A stretch of DNA of 64,000 nucleotides from Setomelanomma holmii (GCA_010015745.1 ML978246.1:1-64000), one strand, 5' to 3'; shown: positions 11,505 through 22,938, counted from the first letter of the stretch. Numbers and translations are program-made. The notes: generated by a model not told the origin, from the sequence alone.

Positions 11505-12033
11505 GGTGTGTGATGATCAAAGGATGTGAATGACTCTGATGTTACGATCCGGTGAAGGTCGTCGCATTGCCATGTTCACGGTCTATATCCTTGGCCTTTG
11601 ATGCACTTGCTCTTCGCACTTTCGTCGACCCCGCGACTTCAAAACCCACCGTCGCACTTATCGTGCATATGCGGATACGTCCCGGACGCACCGCTACTCA
11701 TTTGAGTCGTGAAGGCTGAATGAAGCAGAGTCCACCAGGTGCGGCCGAGGTCACCGCTGTGGCTTATCGCTATCAGCGGGGTTCGGCCGACGTCTCGGTA
11801 TGCTGCATCTCGGATCCTTCACGGCACTCTACATTCAGGGAGGGGTAACGGACTCCTTGCGCGTCTTTAGACGCGATGCGAATCCTACAAAGATGGATGG
11901 AGTGGCAGCAGCAATGCGACATTTCCAACGCTGAACGGGAAGCACAGGGAAGCACAGGTCCGCAATTGTAGACTTCTCAACACAAAACGCACTGAACATC
12001 AACAGATCTCACACGAAGTTGACTTACATAACC
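11505..12033. promoter_or_regulatory. Divergent promoter region with a close pair of GATA motifs
   Basis: These 529 bases separate the ATG of the dead dioxygenase (minus) from the ATG of the intact oxygenase (plus). Two HGATAR motifs on the minus strand lie 2 bases apart, within 11763-11776 (CTTATC and TATCAG on the plus strand). Fungal AreA/NIT2-type nitrogen regulators recognise such sites, usually in pairs. The motif is short and could occur by chance, so nitrogen control is only a suggestion. Confidence 0.3.
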
Positions 12034-13126
12034 ATGGCTACCAAGACGAAGTACGTTGACCGTGAGGTTCCGCAGGTAAGTCCGATGCCAAAGCCCTGCC
12101 ATGCAAACATTCTGATATCAATCTCAGATTTCTCTCCACAACTTCGAGGACCGCATCGACGAAATATCATCACAAATCTGCACCGCTGCAGAAGACGTCG
12201 GGTTCTTCGGCATCGTCAACCACGGTCTCTCCGAAGAGGGAGTACAATCCATGTTCGACGTCTCAGAATCATTCTTCAGCCTCCCAGACTCCACAAAAGC
12301 CACCGTCCCATGGTCACCTCAAAACGTCGGCTGGGAGAAGATGTCGCAAGTACGGCCATCGACTGGCGAAGCAGACACCAAAGAATCATACCAGCTGCAA
12401 TTCGGCGAGAACATGGCAAATACGTGGATCAGTAAAGAAGAGTTGCCGGAGTTCAAGGACAAGAGTTTGGAGTTCATGCATCGCGTGCAAGGCATTTCGG
12501 AACAGATCATGATTTGCCTCGCTCGGGGTCTCGGGTTCCACGATGACTATTTCGTCAAGTACCACGATGTCAGTCGACCTGATGCGCAATCCACACTTCG
12601 CCTGCTACACTACTACGAAACGCCTAAGACCAACGACGACATCGTCCGACACCGTGCTGGTGCACACGTAGACTGGGGCTTCCTAACGCTCCTGTTCCAG
12701 CGCGCAGGCCAGAGCGGCCTTGAGATTTGCCCGGGTCGTGAAGTCGTCACCGAATTCGGGCTCGGCGACGAGTGGACCAAAATCGAGTTCGAGCCTGGCG
12801 TCATTGTATGCAATATTGGCGATCTTCTCATGAGCTGGAGCGACGACCGGTTCAAGAGCACATACCATCGTGTCAAAGCGCCGTGTGAAGAAGGCGACTA
12901 CTTTGGGGAGCGGTATAGTATCGCGTTCTTCAATCAGCCGGTCAAGGAGGCCGTCATTCAGGGACCGAAGAAGAAGTATCCGGCGGTTATGGGTGAGGAG
13001 TTCAATCGAGCGGCGATGGCGAGAAACTTCGGCAGGCTGCAGGAGAAGTTGAGGGCAAACGAAGGTGAGAAGGCGGTAGAGCAAAGATTGAAGAGTGGCT
13101 CGGCGGTGGTAGCGGCGGCCGCATGA
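12034..13126 (+). CDS. Isopenicillin-N-synthase-like 2-oxoglutarate/Fe(II) oxygenase
   Basis: Two exons, 12034-12075 and 12128-13126, around a 52-bp intron (gtaagt...cag), encode 346 residues. The N-terminal DIOX_N region (ISLHNFEDRIDEISSQIC, VGFFGIVNHGLSE) and the 2OG-FeII core are both present. The core has GAHVDWGFLTLL with the HxD iron ligands, STYHRVKAP with the distal His, and RYSIAFF with the 2-oxoglutarate-binding RxS. This is the soluble oxygenase fold of IPNS, ethylene-forming enzyme and thymine 7-hydroxylase. It is open and complete while its neighbours on both sides are broken. With an NCS1-type permease in the cluster, a nucleobase substrate is an attractive but untested idea. 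Confidence 0.92.
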
Positions 13127-13558
13127 GTGCGCACAAAAGTTAGTGTATACCTTCTAGACCCTTGAGACTAGTCTCTTATTCGCAATGAAGAGAAGTGTAC
13201 GACTGCGGAAATCTGCGCGCTGTGTTGGCTTGTGTCCCAAGCTTTGCAAGCTCCCTAGTAGTGCTATGTCTTTGCCATCGGGGAGTCGCTGTGCGCAAAT
13301 CTTGGACGTGCGGTGCGCACGAAGACAAAGCCCTGCTCCAATAAGACGTTGTACTTGAAGTTAGACAAGTAGCACCATGGGGAAATGCAGAGGTGCTATC
13401 AGAAACTATCAACGGAACGTCCATCAATAGTCGAGGTCGAAGAGACCACGCTCACACATTACGCAAAGCTGAGGATTCATCATAACGTATAGATTCACAT
13501 GACATATCTGAAGCCATAGGCGGCTTTAACACACCGCAATCGTAACACCTCATCCCAT
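13127..13558. other. Intergenic between convergent genes
   Basis: About 430 bases between the convergent 3' ends of the intact oxygenase and the second dead dioxygenase. Nothing recognisable is visible. Confidence 0.4.
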
Positions 13559-14962
13559 TCAGCCAGTCGGGTGGTCGCTTGCAGCTACATTGCACTGATG
13601 CATGACTCTTGGGCCATAAGATTTCGGGAATTCCGTCTGCGCAGGAGACCAGTCAGCGCCGATGGCGACATTTTCGACAAACTGATACGACTTAGGATGC
13701 TATGCCACAAGGCCCTGTTATACCAAAGAACGACATCTTGCTCCTGATGCGGATGCGCATAGATGTTTTCGGATTGCAACACCGGACGCATGATCCTGTA
13801 TAAACGTCAGCGCTTTCCATGGCTTCATTGCAAACATTTCACTTACTGATCCATGAATGCTCACACGTCCTTCAAATCTTGCACGACCCTCTCCTTACCA
13901 TCCGGGCTATTCTTTAGATAGAGCTTGTACGCCCACTGCCCATGAACCTGCAGCGACTTCTCACCCGTCTTTGGGTTCGACCATACCATTGGGTACATGC
14001 AGACCTTACTCTTCTCCCACTTTGGCAAATTGTCGAGAGGCTTCTCCAGACCCTCAGTCTCGATCAGATGGCCGAGTCGAGTGCTATGCGCGGTGGACAT
14101 CCATACAAATGCATGAGGCGCTTATTCGATCCGGCTATGCATCACGATGTTTTTCGTTTCGTCATCGAGTATTGCTAATGCGCGACTGCCAGCCACCATC
14201 GCCGTAGCTCCAAGAGCCATCTTCATCTCAGTACCGGCTTCGTCTTCCTATCGCACAGTCACATCTGGATCCTTGTGCGTTTTGACGGCAAGCAGACAGC
14301 CGACACGAGGTGGTGGGATGTTGTATAGCGATCCATCGAAGTGCCATTGATAGAAGCGCGATGCACCAGCCCCACGCTCTTCGGCTGGGATGTGTGGCGG
14401 CAAGTGTAATTCCTCGTCGTCGATACCTTGGACCTCAAAGCCTGGCGGGAAGCCAAAGTGGCCCTCTGGTAGAGATCCGCGACCGAGGATGTGGACTTGA
14501 GGTTGAACCGGGATTGCAGGTCGCTTTGGTATGCCGTGGAAGTCGACACCGTTGTGGTGAACAAGGAACGGATCATGGCCGTGAGCGAAACCGCCAGTGG
14601 TTTCCTCGAGATCGAAGCTTTTGTGTTGCGTGAGTCTAATAACCACGCGTGATTCAATCGATTTCCTACCTTGAAGTTAAAGCATACTGCTACTGCGGTG
14701 TGAGCATCTGAGGTTGCTCCTTGAATACCAGTAGCTTGTGCTTGTGCAGCGCATCAGAGATGAAGTCGAAGTCTGCATCCGTAAAGTTGTTCAGGTCAAT
14801 GCCATATATCTCCGCGCCAAAGTCAACTCCGCTTCCTTCTGGTTGAGCGATCGGTACCGCACGTCCAGTCGTAGTGTCGGCATGAGGAGGGATATGGTGT
14901 TGCTTCTGCGGCGCGAGGCGAAGCGTCGCGGGCGCTTCAGTGACAACAGATGTGATGACCAT
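13559..14962 (-). pseudogene. Second TauD/TfdA-type dioxygenase, multiply nonsense-mutated
   Basis: The gene starts at ATG 14962 (MVITSVVTEAPATL) and its conserved body can be followed to a terminal TGA at 13561-13559 (ending near MHQCNVAASDHPTG). RFYQWHFDGSLY carries the HxD iron ligands and RALWHSI the distal His. Introns lie near 14680-14630 and 13850-13800. Lesions on the coding strand are: TAG for a probable Gln after TPQ (about 14690), TAG at 14250-14248 where a Trp is expected after TVR, TAA near 14122 after HSRIE where Tyr is likely, and TGA near 13860 before AFMDQ. A splice donor near 13683 reads ctaagt instead of gtaagt. The conserved residues otherwise remain, so inactivation looks recent. 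The enzyme resembles what I remember of fungal xanthine dioxygenases (XanA type); this needs a database comparison. Confidence 0.87.
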
Positions 14963-15376
14963 GATGCTTGAGGAGAATGTAATCTGAAGCGTCGAGTAAG
15001 AGTAGGCTTGAACAGTTCGTTTCTAACGATCTCCACACATATTGCTCAAAAAGCAACACGTAGAAGACCTACATATGCAAGTCTAACCCATTTGAGATTG
15101 TCCCTAAACTCGGGGACAGATGCTTCTGCTGCTTGCGGACGTGATACGCGATGATTGGCATGCTGGCAGCCACGGTGGAGCGGTTTGGTTAACTCGGTCG
15201 ATGCCCGAGCACCAACCCGGATAGGCGATATGTTAGCGCGCCTCGACCGAGCATCCCTGTCACATGTCAGACACACCCGAAGTCTGGTCCGTTACTGTCG
15301 AAGGGAGCTTCAAGATGGGATGCGCACACGAGGATCGCTCAAGCCACTCGTCATCTCGACAGGAACTATATTCACG
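14963..15376. other. Divergent intergenic region
   Basis: About 410 bases between the starts of the second dead dioxygenase (minus) and the dead hydrolase (plus). No gene is seen. It probably held both promoters. Confidence 0.4.
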
Positions 15377-16319
15377 ATGGCTACACATGCACTTACATCG
15401 AGCTACCATACGACCGCTGCGGGGACGAAGCTACATTACGCGCAGACTGGAAGTCTTTCCGGCCCATTGTTGATTTGTCTCCACGGACTTGGTGGCTCGA
15501 TCGAAAAATTCTTTCCTCTCTTGACTTATCTTCCATCAACGTACCACATCATCCTGCTTGATTTCCCAGGCTTTGGAAAAAGTCCATTTCCCAAACAGCC
15601 AAGCAGCATCTCCATTGCCAATCATGTCGCCGACTTGGGCGATCTCATCTCATCTCTACAAAGAGCTTCGAGCGACTCGAGCGCCAGAAACGGCGTCATT
15701 ATCGGCACTCCTTGGGTGCGATTGCTGCCTTGCAGTACACCGCACAACATCCAGAGACCATTAGCGAACTCGCACTCCTCAGTGTTGGTCGGGCGGCAGG
15801 CCACATTCCTGCAACACGACAACGTATGCAGGACACTGCGGCAGCAGTAAGATCGAGGGGCATCACAGTCGCAGCAGACGCTGCAACCAAGTCAAGCTTC
15901 TACGAAGACACGTACGTGACCTCTGTCTTGTGGCTAGATTGCTTGCTGACACAAGTTATAGTCTTGAACGCGTGGTTAGCCCAGCAGCGCGAGAGGCAGT
16001 AAGGCATGCAGTACTTGCGTCCGACCCAGAGGGCTATGCGAGGACGTGCGAGGCGATCGTCGCTCTTGATCACAAGGGTCCCAAGTACGAGAACATCACC
16101 GCACCAGCAGTCTTCATTGCCGATGACCGAGATATGATAAGTCCTGTCCAGAGGTCGTAGGAGTTTAGCGAGCTGTCAGGAGGAATGACTTGGGTCGCAG
16201 TTGTGAAGAGTGGTCATCAGCCAATTTTGGAAGATGTAGCAAATGTCGCACGAGCGGTTGACAAGCTTTTGGGCAGTGTCGCGGTTTGTTCCGCTGCTAA
16301 AGCGTTGAGAGATCCATGA
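15377..16319 (+). pseudogene. Alpha/beta hydrolase, frameshifted at the nucleophile elbow
   Basis: The gene starts at ATG 15377 (MATHALTSSYHTT). It shows the oxyanion-hole block LICLHGLGG and the strand-4 block ILLDFPGFGKS. The sequence VIIG then runs into a one-base deletion between 15706 and 15707. With one base restored, the expected GHSLG-type nucleophile elbow and AIAALQYTAQHPE follow in frame. An intron (gtacgt...caag, about 15911-15955) precedes YSLERVVSP. A TAG at 16158-16160 interrupts VQRS-EFSEL. The catalytic His region KSGHQPILE is present, and the terminal TGA is at 16317-16319. The fold is like esterases and 3-oxoadipate enol-lactonases. Both the frameshift and the stop remove the catalytic machinery. 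Confidence 0.85.
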
Positions 16320-16408
16320 TTAAAAGGATAACACCAGAGCTTGAGATTTGCACAAGGAGAGTGTACAGAAAGTAGGATTCATTTGTGGAATGCAAGACCG
16401 TAAGACTG

Positions 16409-18532
16409 CTAAGCCCAAGGAGTAGAAATGTCGTGATTGGCCAAATAGAGAAGGTTCTCGAAGCCGTTCATTCCTTCCAAGACTTGAGGAGCAAATGAGA
16501 AGTCGAAGTCAGCTTGAGAAAAGTCAGTCATTGGTAGCTGAAGGGTCTCGTTCGCCGTGTACGTGGGTGGTGGTTCTTGCGGCGTCGACATTATAAGGTC
16601 ATGCCGTTGCCGTTGCGAAGACTCGTGCAGACTCTTTACAAAGGCTGGTACATTGAATGTGTTAACCATCGTCCCATTTCGATTGCGTTTCGAGCCCTGC
16701 GCTCGGGAAGCATTCCTTGATACCTCATTGAGAAGGGCTTCAAGCAACTTGACCCCACGCGAGGCGATCATACTGTTGTAGCAAGATCGAAGAATGTCTA
16801 TGACCGCGTCGACCAATTGACGGTGCTCCTCGTGTTCCTGCGTCTCTCCGTCGCAATGCAACATGTTGAGGCAAAGGATGATGGACGCTGCCACTGCGAA
16901 AGCCTGATGAATCCAAATTACCGGACCGTCTTCTTCGGCAACCTTCTTATATTCTTTAATGATGGTTTTGGATGCTGCTAGACAAGTCCGGCGTGTGAAG
17001 CTGAAAGCTGGATTGGTGAAGCTATCAGACAAGAAAGATCGGTGGATCATGATGATCTTGTGGCTAGAGCTGATGGCCAAAGCCCTGCGGGCCCACGGAA
17101 TCCACGATGGCCAATTTGGCTCCAGTGGCGAACCCGTGAGAAAAGTTGGCCGTTCCTGGATTGCGAGGGTGCGGAGACGCGAGTCCCATTTCAGTACTTG
17201 CTCGTAGCGGGTGTATGGTGTATTGCATGACATGAGTCCATCTTGAAGTCGAGGCATGATCGACGCAATTTCGTAAAGGAAGCGGCTGTAGCTGGTGATT
17301 GTAGGGATCGAAGAATGCAACGGCAGCAGATCACGGTCATGGCAATTCGACGGTGGCTCCGAGGTTGCGTACAGCGGGTTGATGAGATAGCTCTCGGAAA
17401 AGGGGATCCCGAACCAATCCTGGCTGCACAATTGACACCATACGCGGCGACCAATCTCCTTCTCGGTCGTGTTGCCCTTTGCCTCGAGCCCAAGTCTATG
17501 GAGACCCAACGATTGGGCAATGCGAACAGCTGCAGCCAGGTGGATACTTTGTGAAGAGCTGAAGCCTAGCAGATGTGCTGAGATGGTTCCAGTGGCGACT
17601 GCTTGACATGCGAAGATGGACAAGTTGGATGTATAATCGGCGCGACTGAGACAGGACGTGACTGCTTGAAACCACCGCTTCGACAACGTGCCCTGTTCGG
17701 CATCACGATATCCCCAAGACTGAGCTCGCGAAGCAGGGGCACAAGTCAAGCTGCCGCTCATGATGGAGAAAAGCAGTGCCACCCATTGTAGGTTGAGCCC
17801 GGGACTCGCCAGCAGGCCATTGTGACGAGTCCAGAAGACTTCCAATTGAGCACGAAACGTAGGGGCGAAGAATGACCCGTGGTACCACAGCAGGGCCTCG
17901 CAATGGTAATCGACCAGCTTTCGGATCTGGCGGGGACTTGGCAGTAGCAATTGGAGGACGTCCAATGACGACAAGTCATCGAAAGGAGGAGACTCAGTTT
18001 CGACTTGTTGGCCGCTATCCACTTGCGGACTCACGACAGCATGGACATCTGGATCTTTCCTCCTGCCCCAAGCCAGGAACTCCAATATGGAAGCAGCATC
18101 TTGCGCGACAAAGTCATGTGCGTCTTCTGTAGCCGGTACCTCGTTCCTTCCAGATTCTGCAGCAGCAGCAGCAGCACCGCCGTGAACATCGGTATTTGTC
18201 GTATTGTCCGGTGATACGACGCTCCCAACCGTTTGCGCATCGCCCGATCTCCCTTGGAGCTCATTTACCCTCCTTCGTAGGTAGTCAAGCTCCAACTCCC
18301 GAGATGCCGAAGGACGTCGAGGCGACTGGTGGGCCGTGTGGCTGGCATCGGATGCACACGTTGCTTCCTCTCCTCTGCCTCGATTGTCAGCTCAAGACGC
18401 GAACCCAATTGGACGACACGTGATGACTTACCTTCTCTCGCAATTGGTGCATGGTATAGTCTTGCTGCACTTCACCTTCCTCCGCGTGCACGCGTTGCAG
18501 GCGAGTCGGGTGCGGGGCGCGCTTGTTGACAT
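16409..18532 (-). CDS. Zn2Cys6 transcription factor with fungal-specific domain
   Basis: Two exons, 18532-18432 and 18374-16409, with a 57-bp intron (gtaagt...cag) splitting the zinc cluster, give 688 residues. The cluster has the spacing C-x2-C-x6-C-x5-C-x2-C-x8-C: exon 1 gives CNACTRRKVKCSKTIPC and TNCER, and exon 2 completes it with GEEATC. A linker and short coiled coil follow (ELELDYLRRRVNELQ). The fungal_trans domain spans about residues 200-480 (FWTRHNGLL, SIHLAAAVRIAQSLGLHRLG). It lies between the dead hydrolase and the dead permease and is divergent from the permease, the usual position of a pathway-specific activator in a fungal cluster. The frame is fully open although most presumed targets are broken. 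I chose ATG 18532 because it leads straight into the zinc cluster. Confidence 0.92.
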
Positions 18533-18868
18533 GTTCGTTGGGCGTGTTCAGCCAATCAGAGATCAGAAGATAAGCAGGGAAATCGCGGCCGAAGCTCGTT
18601 CGCAATCTTTCCCCATCCTTCGTAGATACGGGGTATTGTCGTGCTTAAGTTCTCTTCGACATGCATCGGATTTGCAAGCCCGGTGCATTACGGGGCCACC
18701 CATGCAAGGTAGGACCCGCTATCTCGGGGCTGGCAAGTGGGCGTCGAGCCGATAACTTATCGACTTACACTGTCGACAGCGCCAATCTGAACCTTGGTAG
18801 CGTAGCTTACGACTTGCAATAACAGCACTTCTGAAGTCTGGGCATTGAGGCATCCAGCAACTTCAAAT
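18533..18868. promoter_or_regulatory. Divergent promoter between regulator and permease
   Basis: These 336 bases lie between the divergent starts of the Zn2Cys6 regulator and the permease pseudogene. It is the likely shared control region, but I could not identify a convincing CGG-type operator. Confidence 0.3.
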
Positions 18869-20712
18869 ATGGGGTCAAAGTACCAGTCCAGCGGTACGAA
18901 CATGCTCGACAAACTCGAACTCAGGCGGCGCGGCAATGCCGCCGCGCAAAAGGTACCGAAACAGACGAGTAGCATCGCACCTGACTATGTCTAGACGAAC
19001 GCAGACATGAACCCGGTGCCTCCAGAACGACGCACGTGGGGCACGGGTGCGTTCGTCACGTACTGGTTTTCTGACTTGGTCACCATCTCGACTTGGAGCT
19101 CTGGCTCCGCCATCATCACCTTGAATATGTCAATGCTCAATACAGTCTATGAACAACGCCTGCTAATTGACTTCGACGTCTCACGGCGACAGATGCCACG
19201 GTCATCACCCTGGTAGCTGGTATCTGTAATGCCACACCTACTGTGCTTAATGGCGCGGTCGGCGCCAACCTTCACATTCCGTTCCCGATTGCATCTCGAG
19301 CTAGCTTTGGCTACTGGTTCAGCTACTTTGCAGTCGTAAGCAGAGCGATCTTGGCCATGTTTTGGTTTGGAGTGCATACGGGGTATGGCGGCACCTGTGT
19401 CACAGCTGTACGTTATTACGCAGTCTTGGCTTGGATTATACTGACCAATCTGATAGATGCTCACAGCAATCTGGCCCAGCTTCGCCCATCTCCCGAATCA
19501 CCTCCCCGCATCGGCTGGTCTTACTACAGCTGGCATGATCTCGTACTTCTTGTACTGGCTTATTCAGTTTCCCATGCTGCTCATTCCTACCCACAAACTT
19601 CAGTACCTGTTCTGGGTGAAGACAGTGTTGATGCCACCTGTCGCCATTGGAATGGTAGGGATGGCCACTTCTTCGATACACGTTGCTTGACTGATTGAGA
19701 TCACAGACCATCTGGATCGCTCTAAAGGCAGGCGGAAACGGCGCCTTTTTCAACAAGCCGAGCAAGGTACATGGTGCCGAGCGTGCTTGGCTGTGGCTAT
19801 CTGCCATGACCAGTATCACTGGCGGCTACAGCACCCTTGCTGTGAACATCTCGGACTTCTCGCGATTCAGCAATGACCGACATGCGCACTACTGGCAAAT
19901 GCCTACCATTCCGCTGCTGAAGACTTTAACGGCATTGATGGGCATCATCCCTGCATCTGCAGCTCAGCAAATATGGGGCAAAGCTTACTGGGACGCCGAC
20001 TCAGATCATCGGAACGTGGCAAAGTACTCCGAGTGGTCGCGCTGCAGCATTCTTCTGTGCTGCCATCTGGCTTTTGAGTCAGGTCTGCGTCAATATCAGC
20101 GCCAATGCAGTGTCTTTCGCCAATGATGTTACGACACTCGCTCCGAGGTGGTTCAATGTACGTCGCGGAACCATTCTTGTCTCGCTGGTGGGCAGCTGGG
20201 CACTATGTCCTTGGATTATCGTCTCGTCTGGCAAGGCATTCCTTAACTTCATGAGTGTATACGCCATCTTCATGGCCCCGATGGCTGGAATCCTGTTCGC
20301 AGACTAATGGCTCGTGAAGGGCAGGAAGTATGACGTACCTGCACTGTACGACCCACGCGGAAGATATCGGTATGGAAAGTACGGCACAAATTGGCGTGCG
20401 TTCGTCGCAACTTTTGTTACGATCATCACGCTTCTGCCAACCCTGGCAAACAAGGTCAACCCAAAGATCCATCTGGTCCAGGGTCTTAGGCATTTGTTCA
20501 CGATCAACTGGTTGTATGGCTTCTTCTTGTCCGTGGCCCTTTACTACGGGTTGTCGTTCTTCTTCCCTGATCAGGAATCGATGATAGCCCAGACCGTGAC
20601 CGGTTTTGATTACGTTGAGGTCGATAATGAAAGCTACCCAGGTGATTTGAAGGGTTCCGACGATGGAAAGGGTGGCGCTGAAGCGAAGTCCACCGAGGTT
20701 CTGTCCGTCTAA
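18869..20712 (+). pseudogene. NCS1-family nucleobase/allantoin-type permease, broken
   Basis: The start is probably ATG 18869 (MGSKYQSSG). The Fur-type NCS1 body is easy to follow: PVPPERRTWGTGAF, LNGAVGANLHIPFP, SRASFGYWFSYF, TAGMISYFLYWLIQFP, SITGGYSTLAVNISDFSRF, SANAVSFANDVTTL and DPRGRYRYGKYGTNWRA. Short introns are visible, for example near 19411-19456 and 19656-19706. Three lesions are clear. A TAG at 18992-18994 sits where the family usually has a Trp before the TN.DMNPVPP block. An extra base near 19994 shifts the frame between KAYWD and TQIIGTWQ. A TAA at 20305-20307 precedes WLVKGRKYDVPALYD. The first intron junction near 19145-19190 also fails to restore the frame as read. Family members are proton symporters with 12 membrane segments that import uracil, allantoin, uric acid or related compounds. 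Confidence 0.88.
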
Positions 20713-20946
20713 TGCGAGAGCACAACGTCTCACAGACTATGATCAATAGCGTAACCATAACGGGATAGAGAAGACATCGTGCCTCTGCCAACGCACATGT
20801 AACGAGGTGTTCGCCAAGGAGTTTCACCCATGCCACTTTCTTTCTACTCCAGTCCCATCATTGCGACAAAGCTATGACGCAATTGCATCACGACTACATG
20901 TATCGCGCTTCGTTCGCGACACTCTGAAGCTCCTGTAGAGTCCAGA

Positions 20947-22938
20947 TCAATAGGTACTTTCAGACCTCCTCGTTGCCGTGGCGATCGCCGATCTGGTAAG
21001 ATGCTCCTTGACTTGGATATTCGCGCACGGCTTCACCGGCCGAGTTAAATATAGCGCAAACTCAACGTTTTCGAAGGTGTTGAGGAGAGAAAGAAAACCG
21101 TTTTCGAGAATATCCGCAAAGATCGGAAAGACTAGAACTATGTCAGAAGCATGAGTCGCGTACTCATTTGATGACTGTGCGCTCTGGCTCATAGGCACCC
21201 CTGTACTGACACAGATCTTCCCAGCCATGCTTAACCCAAGCGACCGAAACCATGGAGAAGCATCTATCGTCCCTCCTACTTTAAATATAAGGCACATCCG
21301 GAAAGTCTTGCACGTCTATGAAAAGTATCAAGACTATATCTCCAACTTCGGCGCCCGGCATACAAAAGCCACATAACCCTTGCTGAGTGATGAAAAAAAC
21401 TTACGGTACCTTTATCTAGCATTCCCAGTGCGATCATCGATGACCTGGTGAAGTGAGTCAATCCATGGCTCGCTTGTATGGGGCATATCATCTTGTTCAT
21501 GGGCAATAGCTCATCCGAGAGGTCATCAAAGAGTGGGCGAGGCTGGTCATTGATGAAATCATCGCTTCCGGTACTGGGCTCGTTCTTCATGGGTAGTAGA
21601 GGCAAGATGACATCTGCTAGCCGCTCTTCATCCCGCGGCCGCCATTCCCCTCGCAAGCCTATGGAAGCTACGTGCACCCTTCGCGATGAGCGTAAGAAGT
21701 GCACAAGCTTTGCCAACGAATGATTCGAGATCCTCGAGACCGAGTCCGGGTCTACACTCGGACTTTGGACGATGTGCGCAATATTGTCGACCAAGCTAGC
21801 TCCGAGTTCCATCTCGCTGTTGGAATTATCGATTCGGAAAGGCTTTTTTTCAAAATTGTTGTTTGTGGCGCTTGTTACGGAAGGTCTCCATGAAATGATT
21901 CCTTGTACCAGACAAGTCGAAGGTCCACGAAGGAGCATCCTCCTCAAGCTCCTCGCTGGTCGAAAGTACTGGATGGAGGTAAAGCATTATCTCATACATC
22001 TCAGGGCTGTCCCTTATATTGAGTGTTGCTTGAAGGTATACCTTTGTCACAGGCAAATTGTACTCGACCACGAAAGCGGTTCGTGCGCCAACGTCAGTCA
22101 TACCAAGAACGGCATAGACTTTGGCTCTTTGATTTGTGACCAAGCAGTGACGTGTGTGATACCACAGAATGGACAATCGTTTGGGGGTGAAAGATTCCAT
22201 CTTTTCAAAAAGTGTTGCGTAAGGCAAGGAGAAGACAAAAGGGTGAGGTGACAACTGCGATACTCAGACGACGCGTGGTGGTCTCATGATCCAAACTCTC
22301 ATCAACACAGGGAAATCTCTCCCTGATTCTGACGATGGAGGATTCGAAATCTTTCAGTTAGCAAAAGCCTTGCCCTGAAAGGAATGACAATCGACTAGGT
22401 CTGTGCAGGACTGCCTCATGTACCGTCCAAATTCGTTCGAACCACGGTCTCTTGAGGAGCTTTTCGAAGTTCATCAAGAAATAAATATGCGTTTCAAGCT
22501 CTCCTGGAGTGCAGCGCAGTAGATCAAGGACGTCTGCGGATCCATCTTGGTCGGGTTCATGCCACACACATACTACCAAAGCATCCCCATATATTTGTGC
22601 CATAGAGGGTACCTGGAAATTCTTTTCCTCGACGCTATCTTGTCTGCTACACAATGCATCGATCCAGAAGTAGTTTTGAGAATACCCGGAGATTGCGGAA
22701 GTCCCCCTGTAGTGCGTGCAAAGTGCCGCTTCACCAGAGCAAGCCTTCCATTCACCCAGATGGCTCTTCGAGGTTGATCCGGATTTCCCCAGCATGGGGA
22801 GATCGCAAGATATTTGACATCCTCATTCCTCATCGTGTTGTTGCGCAGCGTGATGTTTATGAGTCCTCCACGTCTGACCTCATCGATGCCGAGCAGCCGG
22901 AAGTCGCCGTCTGAAAGAGGTTCTTGTGGAGGCGGCAC
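20947..22938 (-). pseudogene. HET-domain protein gene, frameshifted
   Basis: The coding sequence can be followed on the minus strand across three frames. The N-terminal HET motifs are YLAISPCWGNPD (22.8 kb), FWIDALCSRQDS and MAQIYGDALVVCVW (22.6 kb), and RPWFERIWTVHEAVL (22.4 kb). The frame changes near 22680, at VADK/YFWIDAL, and again after GQGFC near 22358. A long helical region with LRGEWRPRDEERL follows to about 21276, and a less certain tail runs to 20947. HET domains are TIR-like and trigger programmed cell death in vegetative incompatibility. The frame switches do not fall at good splice sites, so I call it a pseudogene. The 5' start is uncertain because the first ATG at 22938 follows further open sequence. 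Confidence 0.7.

Noticed and set aside
11741..11800. Possible purine-regulator operator (TCGGCCGA palindrome)
   Set aside because: The known fungal purine/pyrimidine regulators recognise CGG half sites with six-base spacing. This palindrome has none, so I do not claim it.
13559..20712. Idea that in-frame stops are decoded (readthrough or alternative code)
   Set aside because: All three stop types occur within genes, frameshifts and a transposon occur in the same genes, and intact neighbours end at normal stops. Pseudogenisation is simpler.
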